Assembly: GCA_049325275.1 (NCBI GenBank)
Contig: JBMOLU010000008.1
Location: forward strand, 282,160 to 346,159
DNA length: 64,000 nt
Direction: 5' to 3'
Source of the DNA: CAIQJJ01 sp049325275
GTDB lineage: Bacteria > Chloroflexota > Anaerolineae > Anaerolineales > UBA4823
The notes under the pieces are model-generated. The model saw only the letters and a program-made list of their open reading frames with translations, was not told the origin of the DNA and did no database searches. Each line of letters opens with the position of its first letter. Within the stretch, counting starts at the first letter, position 1. Below are positions 8,434 through 17,317 of the stretch, piece by piece. Made by a program: the position numbers and the translations under genes.

Positions 8434-10173
8434 TTAGCGATCGGTCTCGCCCAAGACGATGTCAATCGAGCCGAGAATAGCCACCACATCGGCAATTTTG
8501 TTACCTTTGCACATCAACTCTAACGGCGTCAGGTTGATGAACGACGGCGCACGCACGTGATAGCGCCAGGGACTGGCCTTCCCGTTGGAGATCACGTAGA
8601 AGCCAAGTTCGCCCTTTGGCGCTTCCACACGGCCATAGGCTTCACCGGCCGGAACACGCACCGTGTATTGCGGCTTGCCGGCCATGATCGGCCCATCGGG
8701 AATGTCGCGCACGGCCTGCTGAATGATGCGTATGCTCTGGCGGACTTCGTCCATGCGGATCAGGTAGCGATCGTAAATATCGCCGTGATAGCGCACGGGG
8801 ATGTCGAAATCGAAGCGATCGTAAATGCTGTAAGGGTCCGCACGGCGCACATCGTACGGCACGCCGGAAGCGCGCAGCACAGGCCCGGCAGCGGAATAGG
8901 CGATCGCCTGTTCCTGCGTCAGCACACCCTGGCCCTCGCTGCGCACCTTGATAATTTCGCTATTGGTAATGTACAGATCAAGGTCGTCTATCTTGCGTGG
9001 CAGGCGTTCGGTAACGAGGTCCTTGATTCTCGCCAGCACATCGGGGGCCACGTCGCGCGCCACGCCGCCAAAGCGGAAGTAATTGCACATCATGCGCGCT
9101 CCGGTGACGGCCTCGAAGATATCCAGAATCAGCTCTCGTTCTTCGAGGGCGTAGAGCATAGCTGTAAAGTATACACCCAGATCGTTGACGAGTGCGCCGA
9201 TTGCCATCATGTGATTGCTGATACGGGTCAGTTCGGCCATGATGACGCGGATGTACTCGGCGCGCTCGGGCGGCGTGGTGCCCATCAACTTTTCGACCGC
9301 CAGCACGTAGCCGTGATTGTTGGTCAGCGAGGAGAGGTAATCCAACCGGTCGGTGAAAGGAATGTTGCCCAACCAGGTGTTACGCTCGCCGATCTTTTCG
9401 TGGTTGCGATGCAAATAGCCCATCACCGGCTTGAGATCGGTGATGGTCTCGCCATCCAGGGTAACCACCATGCGAAAAACGCCATGGGTCGACGGGTGCT
9501 GTGGACCCAAGTTAACCACCACCGAATCGGTTTTCAGGCCACCTTCCTGCCGGCCGCGGCGCGCCAGGCCGGCGTAAAGCAGGGTTTCGGCTTCATCCGG
9601 CGTCCAACGATCGGGATCGAAACCGGCCGGATAAGCGACATTGTTGCCGAAGGGATTTTCATCCTCGCTGCGCACCACGTTCCCCTCAGGCCAGCGGCTC
9701 TTGAAGGGCTTGTTCTCTTCTTCAAAGAAGGGCTCCTGCCAATCTTTGCGCAGCGGGTGTCCGGCAAAGCCTTCCCACATCAAGATGCGGCGCAAGTCAG
9801 GGTGCCCTTCGAAACGCACGCCCAGCAAATCCCAGATTTCACGCTCCTGAAAAGCCGCCCCCGGGTAAAGCGGGACGAGCGATGGCACGGACGCATCCTC
9901 ACGCGCGGTCTGGGTCTTGAGCACCAGCGAGCCGCCGCCTGTCGAACGATAGAAATGATAAACCACTTCCAGTTTCCCGTCCGGGAGATAATCGACGCCG
10001 GTCACAGAAGAAAGGTAGTCGTACCCGAGCTCGTCCCGCAGTGCGGCGGCGACCTCGACCAGCTTCTCAGGTGGGACGAGGTAGCCTTCGTATCCCTTCC
10101 GTTCATCGGGCACGGCCGCTTCCGGGAAGCGTACGGCCAGGTCGATATCGAGGGAGGTAATCAGATCGCTCAT
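8434..10173 (-). CDS. nuoCD: NADH-quinone oxidoreductase, fused subunits C and D
   Basis: This 579-residue fusion has the 30-kDa subunit domain (NuoC, about residues 1-190, with FQEREIWDLLGVRFEGHPDLRRIL) followed by the 49-kDa domain (NuoD, about residues 205-579, with NLGPQHPSTHGVFR, the quinone-site loop, and GELGFYVISNGKASPWRYHVRAPSF across the C-terminal part). NuoD and NuoB form the quinone-binding pocket of complex I. The start overlaps the nuoB stop as ATGA (10170-10173). CD fusions are known in several phyla. Confidence 0.96.
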   Translation of the reverse strand: MSDLITSLDIDLAVRFPEAAVPDERKGYEGYLVPPEKLVEVAAALRDELGYDYLSSVTGVDYLPDGKLEVVYHFYRSTGGGSLVLKTQTAREDASVPSLVPLYPGAAFQEREIWDLLGVRFEGHPDLRRILMWEGFAGHPLRKDWQEPFFEEENKPFKSRWPEGNVVRSEDENPFGNNVAYPAGFDPDRWTPDEAETLLYAGLARRGRQEGGLKTDSVVVNLGPQHPSTHGVFRMVVTLDGETITDLKPVMGYLHRNHEKIGERNTWLGNIPFTDRLDYLSSLTNNHGYVLAVEKLMGTTPPERAEYIRVIMAELTRISNHMMAIGALVNDLGVYFTAMLYALEERELILDIFEAVTGARMMCNYFRFGGVARDVAPDVLARIKDLVTERLPRKIDDLDLYITNSEIIKVRSEGQGVLTQEQAIAYSAAGPVLRASGVPYDVRRADPYSIYDRFDFDIPVRYHGDIYDRYLIRMDEVRQSIRIIQQAVRDIPDGPIMAGKPQYTVRVPAGEAYGRVEAPKGELGFYVISNGKASPWRYHVRAPSFINLTPLELMCKGNKIADVVAILGSIDIVLGETDR

Positions 10174-10826
10174 ACGGCACGCTCCTCGGCAGACTGAGTA
10201 TTTTCGGCCGCCGCCAGGCGTTCCTGCGCGACCTTGCGGATCAGGTCGTACTGGCGGGGGTCCATTAAATCAGGCCCGAGTACCGGCACCGGGATGCCTT
10301 CGGCCGGCCCTTTCTGGTACCAGGAAACCTGCTGGATCGACTGCCGATCGATTTTCTCCATCAGCTTGATGAAGCCGTGCAGCAGGGCCTGCGGGGTCGG
10401 CGGGCAGCCGGGGATGTAAACATCCACAGGCAGGTAGCGGTCGATGCCCGGGACGACATTGTAACCTTCCTTGAAAGGTCCCCCGCCGGAGGCGCAGGCG
10501 CCCATGGCGATCACATACTTGGGTTCGGGCATTTGGTTATACAGGCGCACAATCTGCGGCACCATTTTCTTCGTCACCGTACCCGAGACGATCATCAGAT
10601 CGGTCTGGCGCGGGCTGGGACGCATGATCTCCATGCCGAAACGGGCGAAGTCGAAACGGCTGGCGGCAGTGCAGATCATCTCGATGGCGCAGCACGCCAG
10701 GCCAAACATCATCGGCCAGATCGAGGAACGCCGCCCCCAATTGTAGATGCGATCGAGCGTCGTAATTTTCACGGCACCCTGCATTTCGGGGGGAATATCG
10801 TAGCCGGGGGAATCCAGTTCGGTCAT
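10170..10826 (-). CDS. nuoB: NADH-quinone oxidoreductase subunit B
   Basis: This 218-residue subunit carries cluster N2. The conserved cysteines are visible as the tandem CC in FGLACCAIEM (about residue 46), Cys in MGACASGGGPF, and Cys in IPGCPPTPQALL. The family normally ends near residue 160-180; the extra 40 residues here form a charged helix. The start overlaps the iscX-like stop as ATGA (10823-10826), so it is translated after that gene from the promoter at 11055-11082. Confidence 0.96.
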   Translation of the reverse strand: MTELDSPGYDIPPEMQGAVKITTLDRIYNWGRRSSIWPMMFGLACCAIEMICTAASRFDFARFGMEIMRPSPRQTDLMIVSGTVTKKMVPQIVRLYNQMPEPKYVIAMGACASGGGPFKEGYNVVPGIDRYLPVDVYIPGCPPTPQALLHGFIKLMEKIDRQSIQQVSWYQKGPAEGIPVPVLGPDLMDPRQYDLIRKVAQERLAAAENTQSAEERAV

Positions 10827-11047
10827 AACGGGTTGGCCTCCTCAAACCACTCCTGTAAAATAGAAAGCAGGATCGATTCATTCACCAGTTCGGGGTCGTC
10901 GGCGAACTCAGGAAGGGCAATCGTCCAGCGATACAAATCCATCAGCGATACACCTTCCAGTTGGACGTGCGGGTAAAGCGCCAGTAAACGCCTGGCAATG
11001 GGATAAGAATCATCCCAGGTAAGAAATTCTGGACTAAATGTATCCAC
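10823..11047 (-). CDS. iscX: IscX-like protein (frataxin-functional partner of Fe-S assembly)
   Basis: A 74-residue acidic protein. FLTWDDSYPIARRL and DLYRWTIALPEFADDPELVN correspond well to E. coli IscX, including the Trp-Asp start of the domain and the acidic surface helix. IscX binds IscS and iron and tunes Fe-S assembly. I chose the GTG at 11047 because it sits exactly 8 nt after a TATAAT box with a consensus TTGACA. A longer frame to 11110 would begin upstream of that promoter and adds non-homologous residues. There is no Shine-Dalgarno, so translation is probably leaderless. It heads the nuoB-nuoCD-nuoI operon, unlike the usual isc context. Confidence 0.8.
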   Translation of the reverse strand: MDTFSPEFLTWDDSYPIARRLLALYPHVQLEGVSLMDLYRWTIALPEFADDPELVNESILLSILQEWFEEANPL

Positions 11048-11054
11048 GAAGTGA

Positions 11055-11082
11055 ATTATACCGCCACCGGCGGCGATGTCAA
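11055..11082 (-). promoter_or_regulatory. Near-consensus sigma70-type promoter of the iscX-nuo operon
   Basis: On the minus strand TTGACA (11077-11082), a 16-nt spacer and TATAAT (11055-11060) are followed after 7 nt by the GTG start at 11047. The start codon is at the expected +1. Confidence 0.85.
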
Positions 11083-11347
11083 CAAAAGTTTCGCAAAAAT
11101 ATATTTGCATAATTACCCAACCAGAAGGGACGACCCGTCACCAAGTTCCACGCCCTTGTCGTGCATCACGACAGGCTCTCCCCATTCGTTTATTCGTTGA
11201 TCCATCCGCTGCCCCATCCGTGATATACTCACCTCATATACCTAACCCGCATAAAGCGGCACAGTTTTAATCCTGCTCCTAGTTTGCGTACTTGTGCGTC
11301 GTGCTCTTTCTGCACGGCGTGTATGGGTTAGGCACTAACACAATCCT
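11083..11347. other. Intergenic region with palindrome and possible structured rocD leader
   Basis: About 265 nt between the divergent iscX-like and rocD genes. A perfect 7-bp inverted repeat, TGTCGTG-cat-CACGACA, lies at 11157-11173 and could be an operator. TATACT near 11224 is a possible -10 for rocD, leaving a leader of about 115 nt. That leader contains CCTAACCC near 11239 and its complement GGGTTAGG near 11329, plus a local CGTGC/GCACG hairpin near 11300-11320. No known riboswitch class is recognised. Confidence 0.4.
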
Positions 11348-12550
11348 ATGAACACCGAAGACTATATCCGCCTCGAAGATGAATACGGCGCCCACAATTA
11401 TCATCCCCTTGATGTCGTGATTGAACGCGGCGAAGGGGTATGGGTTTACGACGTGGAAGGCCAACGCTATCTCGACTGCCTGAGTGCCTATTCGGCCCTC
11501 AATCAGGGCCACGTCCACCCCAAGATCCTGGCAGCCCTCACCGAGCAGGCGGCCCGTGTCACGTTAACCTCACGGGCTTTTCGTAACCAGCAGTTGCCTT
11601 TGTTTTACCAGGAACTGGCCGAACTGACCGGGTACGATATGGTACTGCCGATGAATACCGGCGCCGAAGCGGTAGAAACCGCCATAAAAATCGCGCGCAA
11701 GTGGGCCTACCGCACCAAGGGCGTCAAACGTCACAAAGCGGAAATAGTCACGTTCGATGGGAACTTTCACGGGCGCACGGTAACGATCATTTCTTTTTCG
11801 AATGAGGAACTTTACCGGGAAGATTTCGGCCCCTTCACCCCGGGTTTTGTACGCATCCCTTATGGCGACCCGCAGGCGGTGATCGACGCCATCAACGTCA
11901 ACACGGTCGCCGTGCTGATCGAGCCGATCCAGGGGGAGGCCGGCGTAATCGTACCGCCGGACGGATTTTTGCGCCGGTTGCGCGAAGTCTGCTCGCGCTA
12001 CGGCATTCTCATGATCGCCGACGAAATCCAGACCGGTCTGGGGCGTACCGGCAGGCTGCTGGCCTGCGACCACGAAGGTGTGCGCCCCGATCTGGTGATC
12101 CTTGGCAAGGCGCTTTCCGGTGGCTTTTATCCCGTTTCGGCCGTCATCGGCGACTGCAATACGATGGGCCTGCTGCGCCCCGGCGAGCATGGCTCCACGT
12201 TTGGTGGCAACCCGCTGGCGGCTGCCGTCGCCCGGGCATCGTTACGCGTCCTGTCAGCAGAAAACATGATCCAGAATGCCGCCGAGGTCGGCGAATACTT
12301 CATGGAACGGCTGGCTGAAATTCCCAGCCCGCACGTCAAAGAAGTGCGCGGCAAGGGCCTGCTGATCGGTGTGGAGCTGAAGATCAGCGCTGGTGGGGCG
12401 CGCCGCTTCTGCCAGGCGCTGATGGGGCACGGCATCCTCGCCAAAGACACCCATGAACACGTCATCCGTTTTGCGCCGCCCTTGATTATCGACCGGCCAA
12501 CCATCGACTGGGCCGTAGAACGAATTCAAACTGTCTTGAATATGCCTTGA
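11348..12550 (+). CDS. rocD: Ornithine--oxo-acid transaminase
   Basis: This 400-residue class III PLP aminotransferase has FDGNFHGRT near residue 139, ADEIQTGLGRTG near residue 227, and the PLP-lysine motif VILGKALSGGFYPVSAV near residue 255. The N-terminal NYHPLDVVIERGEGVWVYDVEG and MNTGAEAVETAIKIARKW match ornithine delta-aminotransferases rather than GABA or acetylornithine enzymes. It moves the delta-amino group of ornithine to 2-oxoglutarate, giving glutamate semialdehyde. The following genes (ald, CoA transferase, pyruvate kinase) suggest amino-acid catabolism. The ATG at 11348 has no strong Shine-Dalgarno. Confidence 0.9.
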   Translation: MNTEDYIRLEDEYGAHNYHPLDVVIERGEGVWVYDVEGQRYLDCLSAYSALNQGHVHPKILAALTEQAARVTLTSRAFRNQQLPLFYQELAELTGYDMVLPMNTGAEAVETAIKIARKWAYRTKGVKRHKAEIVTFDGNFHGRTVTIISFSNEELYREDFGPFTPGFVRIPYGDPQAVIDAINVNTVAVLIEPIQGEAGVIVPPDGFLRRLREVCSRYGILMIADEIQTGLGRTGRLLACDHEGVRPDLVILGKALSGGFYPVSAVIGDCNTMGLLRPGEHGSTFGGNPLAAAVARASLRVLSAENMIQNAAEVGEYFMERLAEIPSPHVKEVRGKGLLIGVELKISAGGARRFCQALMGHGILAKDTHEHVIRFAPPLIIDRPTIDWAVERIQTVLNMP

Positions 12551-12553
12551 CGG

Positions 12554-12578
12554 CTGGCAAACCGGGCTGGCTTGCCAG
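12554..12578 (+). terminator. Weak hairpin after rocD
   Basis: CTGGCAA (12554-12560) pairs with TTGCCAG (12572-12578) just after the rocD stop. No U-tract follows directly, so termination is uncertain. Confidence 0.3.
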
Positions 12579-12646
12579 AAACATGTTTTGGCAACACCCC
12601 ACGGTAAGAATCCGGCGGGTGCCTTATGGTTATGTTTACAACACAT

Positions 12647-13156
12647 ATGGAGATTAAGGATTTTATTCAAGAGGAACTCAGGTTCATCCGGTATCAGTGC
12701 GATGTTCTTACACAAGGACTGAACGATGCACAGTTCAACTGGAAACCACCCGGCACGGCCAATCCGATGAGCGCTACGCTGATTCACATGCTCGGCGCAG
12801 AAGATGACTTCATCCAGGCCGTACTGTGTCGTCAGTTGCCGCTCTGGGAATCTCAAGACTGGGCGCGGCAAATCGGGGTGGCGATCTATCCCATGCCAGG
12901 ACACGGTTGGAAAGAGTTTTCCACCGAGAGTGTGCGGTTGGCGCCTGTTTTAGCGTATCAAAAGGCTGTCCGCGCGGCCACCGATGCTTATATCGTCGCC
13001 TGTACACCCGGCGAGTTCGATCGCCGGGTGCGGTTATTCGATGAAGAAAAAACGGTAGGGCAGGTGTTAAGTACCATGACGGCCCACTGCGCCGGGCATG
13101 TCGGTGAAATGGCCGTTGTCAAAGGCACGCAGGGCTTTATGGCCCTGCCTTACTAA
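12647..13156 (+). CDS. DinB-family protein
   Basis: A 169-residue DinB-superfamily protein. LNDAQFNWKPPG near residue 30 and LIHMLGAEDDF near residue 50 are typical, and the C-terminal TMTAHCAGHVGEM gives the HxxxH metal motif. It is the second DinB protein in the window and is quite different from the one at 3604-4194. The biochemical role is unknown. I chose the ATG at 12647 (MEIKDFIQEEL); an in-frame ATG lies further upstream at 12632, and there is no Shine-Dalgarno at any of them. It sits between rocD and ald. Confidence 0.75.
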   Translation: MEIKDFIQEELRFIRYQCDVLTQGLNDAQFNWKPPGTANPMSATLIHMLGAEDDFIQAVLCRQLPLWESQDWARQIGVAIYPMPGHGWKEFSTESVRLAPVLAYQKAVRAATDAYIVACTPGEFDRRVRLFDEEKTVGQVLSTMTAHCAGHVGEMAVVKGTQGFMALPY

Positions 13157-13184
13157 CCCGAAAACCATTTGTGAGGAGGTCTCC

Positions 13185-14270
13185 GTGAATATCGGCATAC
13201 CTAAAGAACGTCGTACCTTTGAGTTCCGCGTGGGGGTAACCCCGACCGGCGTACAACAACTGGTCGAGGCCGGGCACACCTGCTACGTCGAGCACGAAGC
13301 CGGCCTGGGCGCAGGCTTTAGCGATCAAGAATACCAACAGGCCGGGGCCCAAATCGTTTTCTCCGCACACGAAGCTTTTGGACGCGCCGACATGGTCGTC
13401 AAGGTTTCACGCCCGCTGTACGACGAATTGGACATGATCCGGCCCAGCACGATCGTCGTCGGCCTGCTGCACCTGGCTTCTGCCCGGCAGGACAAGGTAG
13501 CCATCTTCCAGGAGAAAGAACTCACCGCCATTGCCCTGGAACAGATCGAGCTTGAAAATGGGGATACGCCCGTGCGGCGGCCTCTGGCACAAATGGGCGG
13601 CAAGTTGGCAGCGCAAATCGGCGCACGCCTGCTGCAGAACAATTCCGGTGGCAAAGGCGTGCTGCTGGGCGGCATCGCCGGCGTCCCCCCGGCCGAAGTG
13701 GTTGTGCTGGGCGCCGGGGTAGCGGGCACGTACGCCATCCGTGGCTACGTCGGCATGGGTGCGCACGTCACCGTTCTCGACACGGACATGAACGCCCTGG
13801 AAAGAATTTACGAGAAAGAACCGGCTATCGTCACCATGCTCTCCAACCCGCGCAACATCGCCCGTTCCATTGCGTATGCCGATGTGGTCGTCGGAGCGAT
13901 CATGATCCCGGGCGAGCGCCCGCCCATCGTGGTCACCCGTGAAATGGTCCGTTCAATGAAGCCACGCTCCGTGATCATGGACTTGAGCATCGACGAAGGC
14001 GGCTGCGTGGAAACCTCTCGCCCCACCACACACGAACACCCATACTATACCGAAGAAGGCGTACTGCACTACTGTGTTCCCAATATCCCCAGCGTCGTCG
14101 CCCGCACGGCCACGTATGCCTACACGAATGCCTCGATCCCCTTTATTCTCGACATGGCCAACGATGGTATAGATACGACCATCGCCAACCAGCGCGCCGT
14201 TGAATGCGCCACCAGCATCCACCACGGCAAGATGAAACACATCGCCCGCTTGACACCCAAACCTTATTAA
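13185..14270 (+). CDS. ald: Alanine dehydrogenase
   Basis: This 361-residue protein starts MNIGIPKERRTFEFRVGVTP, as alanine dehydrogenases do. It has a Rossmann NAD motif VLGAGVAGTYAIRGYVGMGAHVTVLD near residue 167, the substrate-side QMGGKLAAQIGA segment, and C-terminal NIPSVVARTATYAYTNA. It interconverts alanine and pyruvate plus ammonium with NAD. The GTG at 13185 has an excellent AGGAGG 5 nt upstream; longer in-frame extension is not needed. The family is usually about 370 residues. It is followed 11 nt later by a CoA transferase, probably in one transcript. Confidence 0.95.
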   Translation: MNIGIPKERRTFEFRVGVTPTGVQQLVEAGHTCYVEHEAGLGAGFSDQEYQQAGAQIVFSAHEAFGRADMVVKVSRPLYDELDMIRPSTIVVGLLHLASARQDKVAIFQEKELTAIALEQIELENGDTPVRRPLAQMGGKLAAQIGARLLQNNSGGKGVLLGGIAGVPPAEVVVLGAGVAGTYAIRGYVGMGAHVTVLDTDMNALERIYEKEPAIVTMLSNPRNIARSIAYADVVVGAIMIPGERPPIVVTREMVRSMKPRSVIMDLSIDEGGCVETSRPTTHEHPYYTEEGVLHYCVPNIPSVVARTATYAYTNASIPFILDMANDGIDTTIANQRAVECATSIHHGKMKHIARLTPKPY

Positions 14271-14281
14271 AGAGAACTGAC

Positions 14282-15595
14282 ATGGACTTAAAGAAACTGT
14301 ATCAATCGCGCGTGGTTACCGCAACCGAAGCGGTGCAAAAAATCCAATCGGGCAACCGCGTCTTTCTGACCGGCAACTGCTCTGCGCCACAAAAGCTGCT
14401 GGCGGCCTTGGTACAACATGCACCCGAGCTAAAAAACGTTGAAATCTGCCAGGCGCTGAGCGTCGGCCCTGCCGAGTACGCCAATGCGGAAATGGAAGGC
14501 CACATTCGCGTCAACACGATGTTCATCAGCGCCAATATCCGCCGCGCCGTGCAGGAAGGCCGGGCCGACTTTACACCCGTTTTCCTCTCGGAGTTTCCGC
14601 TGCTCTTCAAGGAAAAGATCTTGCCGATCGATGTAGCCCTGGTGCACGTCTCGCCGCCCGATGAACATGGCTTTTGCAGCCTGGGCGTCGAGGTTGGCCT
14701 GACCAAAAGCCCCACCGAAGCGGCCAAAGTGGTCATTGCAGAAGTCAACCAACAAATGCCACGCACGCTGGGCGATGCCTTCATTCACATCAGCCGCATC
14801 AATTACATCGTGCCTACCGATTACCCGCTGCCCGAAATGTGTATGGAACCGGAAAACGGCAGCGACGATGTCACCGAGCACATCGCCGGGTTCATCGCCG
14901 AACTGATCCCCGATGGCGCCACGATGCAGTTGGGCATCGGAGCTATCCCCAACGCAGTGCTCAAATATCTCTACCACAAGCGCGATTTGGGCGTCCACAG
15001 CGAGCTGTTTTCCGATGGGGTCATCGACCTGGTAGAAGCGGGCGTGATCACCAACGCCCGACGCAGCATCCATCACGGCAAGATCACGGCCGGCTTCATC
15101 GTCGGCACGCAGCGCCTCTTCAAGTGGGTGGACGATAATCCGCTGATCGAGCTGCACCCCACCGAATACATCAACGATCCTTTCGTCGTCGCCCAAAACG
15201 ACCGCATGGTGGCGATCAACTCCGCCATTGAAGTCGATCTCACCGGCCAGGTGTGCGCCGACAGCATTGGGCCTAAGTTCTACAGCGGTGTCGGCGGTCA
15301 ACTGGATTTCATCTATGGCGCATCCCGTTCGAAGGGCGGCGTTCCCATCATCGCCCTGCCCAGCACGGCTACCCTACGCGACGGCAGCGTGGTCAGCAAG
15401 ATCGTGCCCATGCTCAAGCAGGGGGCGGGAGTGGTCACCTCGCGCAATCACATCCGCTACATCGTCACCGAATATGGCGTAGCCGAGCTGTACGGGAAGA
15501 CCATCCGCCAACGCGCCCAGGCGCTGATCGATATCGCCCATCCGGACTTCCGCGACGAGATCAGGCGCCAGGCAAGCGAATTACACTACCTGTAG
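14282..15595 (+). CDS. Acetyl-CoA hydrolase/transferase family CoA-transferase (4-hydroxybutyrate CoA-transferase-like)
   Basis: This 437-residue class I CoA-transferase has the catalytic glutamate at about residue 241 in LGVHSELFSDG, and the CoA-binding FYSGVGGQLDFIYGASRSKGG near residue 335. These match the Cat2/AbfT group that swaps CoA between acetyl-CoA and acids such as 4-hydroxybutyrate or acetate. The ATG at 14282 follows the ald stop by 11 nt. With ald and rocD it suggests fermentation of amino acids to acids with energy recovery, but the exact acid is unknown. Confidence 0.9.
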   Translation: MDLKKLYQSRVVTATEAVQKIQSGNRVFLTGNCSAPQKLLAALVQHAPELKNVEICQALSVGPAEYANAEMEGHIRVNTMFISANIRRAVQEGRADFTPVFLSEFPLLFKEKILPIDVALVHVSPPDEHGFCSLGVEVGLTKSPTEAAKVVIAEVNQQMPRTLGDAFIHISRINYIVPTDYPLPEMCMEPENGSDDVTEHIAGFIAELIPDGATMQLGIGAIPNAVLKYLYHKRDLGVHSELFSDGVIDLVEAGVITNARRSIHHGKITAGFIVGTQRLFKWVDDNPLIELHPTEYINDPFVVAQNDRMVAINSAIEVDLTGQVCADSIGPKFYSGVGGQLDFIYGASRSKGGVPIIALPSTATLRDGSVVSKIVPMLKQGAGVVTSRNHIRYIVTEYGVAELYGKTIRQRAQALIDIAHPDFRDEIRRQASELHYL

Positions 15596-15619
15596 CAATC
15601 TTATCCAAGCCGGAAATTT

Positions 15620-15704
15620 ACCCCCGTTTTCAACGGGATGGATGGTGCTTCGCACCCAACCACACCCCAAAGCTGGAACATATCCCGCCAAAGGCAGAAG
15701 AGCC
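15620..15704 (+). repeat. Intergenic repeat copy 1 with hairpins
   Basis: Upstream of pyruvate kinase. A CCCGTT-ttc-AACGGG hairpin and GGTGC-ttc-GCACC hairpin are followed at 15677-15704 by a 28-nt sequence (core CCCGCCAAAGGCAGAAGAGC) shared with three other intergenic sites at 34244, 51238 and 51929. Confidence 0.6.
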
Positions 15705-15732
15705 ATTTATCAAAAGTTTAATCCTGGTGTTT

Positions 15733-17190
15733 ATGAATCGTCGCGCAAAAATCGTTGCTACCATAGGCCCGGCATGCTGGGACGAGCCGGTGATGAAGTC
15801 GCTGCTCGAGGCCGGTGTGAACGTTGCCCGCCTGAATTTCTCACACGGCAACCATCAAGACCACGCCACAGTCATCGCCCGCTTACGCAAGGTGGCCGCG
15901 GGGTTGGGGCGCTCGATTTGTCTGTTGCAGGACCTGCAAGGCCCGAAAATCCGGACAGGGGCGTTGCAAAACGGCCCGGTGACGCTCGTGGCCGGCGAAC
16001 CGTTGACGCTGACGACCGAACCGGCGCCGGGCGATCAAAACCTGATCCCGGTAGACTTCCCCGAGCTAACCCTGTCTGCACAGGCCGGAAAAACCATCCT
16101 GCTGGACGACGGGTGCCTGGAACTGCTCGTCACAGCCGTTCACCCGCAGGCTGTCGAGACGCGCGTGGTGCAAGGCGGCGTGCTCAAGTCGCACAAAGGG
16201 ATCAATCTGCCGGGTGCGGCGCTGGAAATTCCGGGATTCACTGAAAAAGACGCCGTCGATCTCGCTTTCGGGTTGGCACAGGGCATCGACGCCGTGGCCG
16301 TCTCCTTTGTCCGTTCGGAAAAAGATGTATTCCAGGTACGCGAGGCCATCCGCCGCATCGCCAGGGAGATTCAACGCCCCGAGGCCGAGCGCCTGCCGAT
16401 CGTTGCCAAGCTCGAAAGGCCCGAAGCGCTCGAGAGGCTCGAAGCCATCATCGCCGCAGCCGACGGCGTCATGGTCGCTCGCGGGGATCTCGGTGTAGAA
16501 ATGCCCGCCGAAGAAGTCCCCGTGGCGCAAAAACGCATCATCGAAACCGCCAACCGCCTGGGGAAAGTGGTCATCACGGCCACCCAGATGCTCGATTCGA
16601 TGATTCACAGCCCACGCCCCACCCGCGCCGAAGCCTCGGATGTCGCCAACGCCATTTTCGATGGTTCCGATGCCGTTATGCTCTCCGGTGAAACGGCCAG
16701 CGGCCTGTACCCACTCAAGGCAGTGGAAACGATGAACGCCATCGTCTGCCAGGCGGAAACGCACATCAAGTCTTGGGGACGGCGCGCCGACATCAGCCAA
16801 CCCGGCGACCAAGCCGATGACGCCTACCACGTCACCCGGGCCGCCGGGGAGCTGGCCCACGACAGCAACGTGGCTGCAATCGCCATCTTTACCCACAGCG
16901 GGCGTACGGCGGCCTTGATGGCCAAGGTACGTCCTCACGTGCCGATCCTGGCTTTCACGCCCCGCCCCGAAGTATACAGCCGCCTGCAACTTTACTGGGG
17001 CGTGCAACCGTACCTGACCCCACAGGCAAATACCATCCCTGAAATGCTGACCCACGTGGAAAATGCTATTCTCAGGCACTTCGACGATCTGGTATGCCGG
17101 CAGGTGGTTCTCATCTGCGGCTATCCGCTGCATGCTTTCCGCTCGTCGAACATGGCCCTGCTGCATACCATCGGGGAACACCAGGGGTAG
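15733..17190 (+). CDS. pyk: Pyruvate kinase
   Basis: This 485-residue glycolytic enzyme begins MNRRAKIVATIGPACWDE. The active-site stretch MVARGDLGVEMPAEEVPVAQK is near residue 251, and IITATQMLDSMI-type motif VVITATQMLDSMIHSPRPTRAEASDVANAI is near residue 278. It converts phosphoenolpyruvate and ADP to pyruvate and ATP. The length is normal for a bacterial enzyme without an extra PEP-utiliser domain. The ATG at 15733 is preferred; a GTG two codons upstream is possible. No clear Shine-Dalgarno is present. Confidence 0.96.
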   Translation: MNRRAKIVATIGPACWDEPVMKSLLEAGVNVARLNFSHGNHQDHATVIARLRKVAAGLGRSICLLQDLQGPKIRTGALQNGPVTLVAGEPLTLTTEPAPGDQNLIPVDFPELTLSAQAGKTILLDDGCLELLVTAVHPQAVETRVVQGGVLKSHKGINLPGAALEIPGFTEKDAVDLAFGLAQGIDAVAVSFVRSEKDVFQVREAIRRIAREIQRPEAERLPIVAKLERPEALERLEAIIAAADGVMVARGDLGVEMPAEEVPVAQKRIIETANRLGKVVITATQMLDSMIHSPRPTRAEASDVANAIFDGSDAVMLSGETASGLYPLKAVETMNAIVCQAETHIKSWGRRADISQPGDQADDAYHVTRAAGELAHDSNVAAIAIFTHSGRTAALMAKVRPHVPILAFTPRPEVYSRLQLYWGVQPYLTPQANTIPEMLTHVENAILRHFDDLVCRQVVLICGYPLHAFRSSNMALLHTIGEHQG

Positions 17191-17317
17191 TCCGACCACC
17201 CGCCAGTTTTCTATTTTGTGGGACGCTGCCCATCGCCGGTATACTTTCGAACAGTCACCCAAGGCGAAGTTCAGCAGATTGAGCGGTTGCGCGAGAATAC
17301 TACCGAAGGATCGATCG

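Noticed and set aside
8557..10197. 546-codon open frame opposite nuoCD
   Set aside because: It is a GC-driven antisense shadow: composition rich in His/Arg/Val with no motif, while the opposite strand encodes NuoCD with full motifs.
11048..11110. Longer N-terminus for the iscX-like gene
   Set aside because: The extra 21 residues lie upstream of the promoter and do not match the family.
16066..17262. 398-codon minus-strand frame opposite pyruvate kinase
   Set aside because: Antisense to a fully conserved enzyme.
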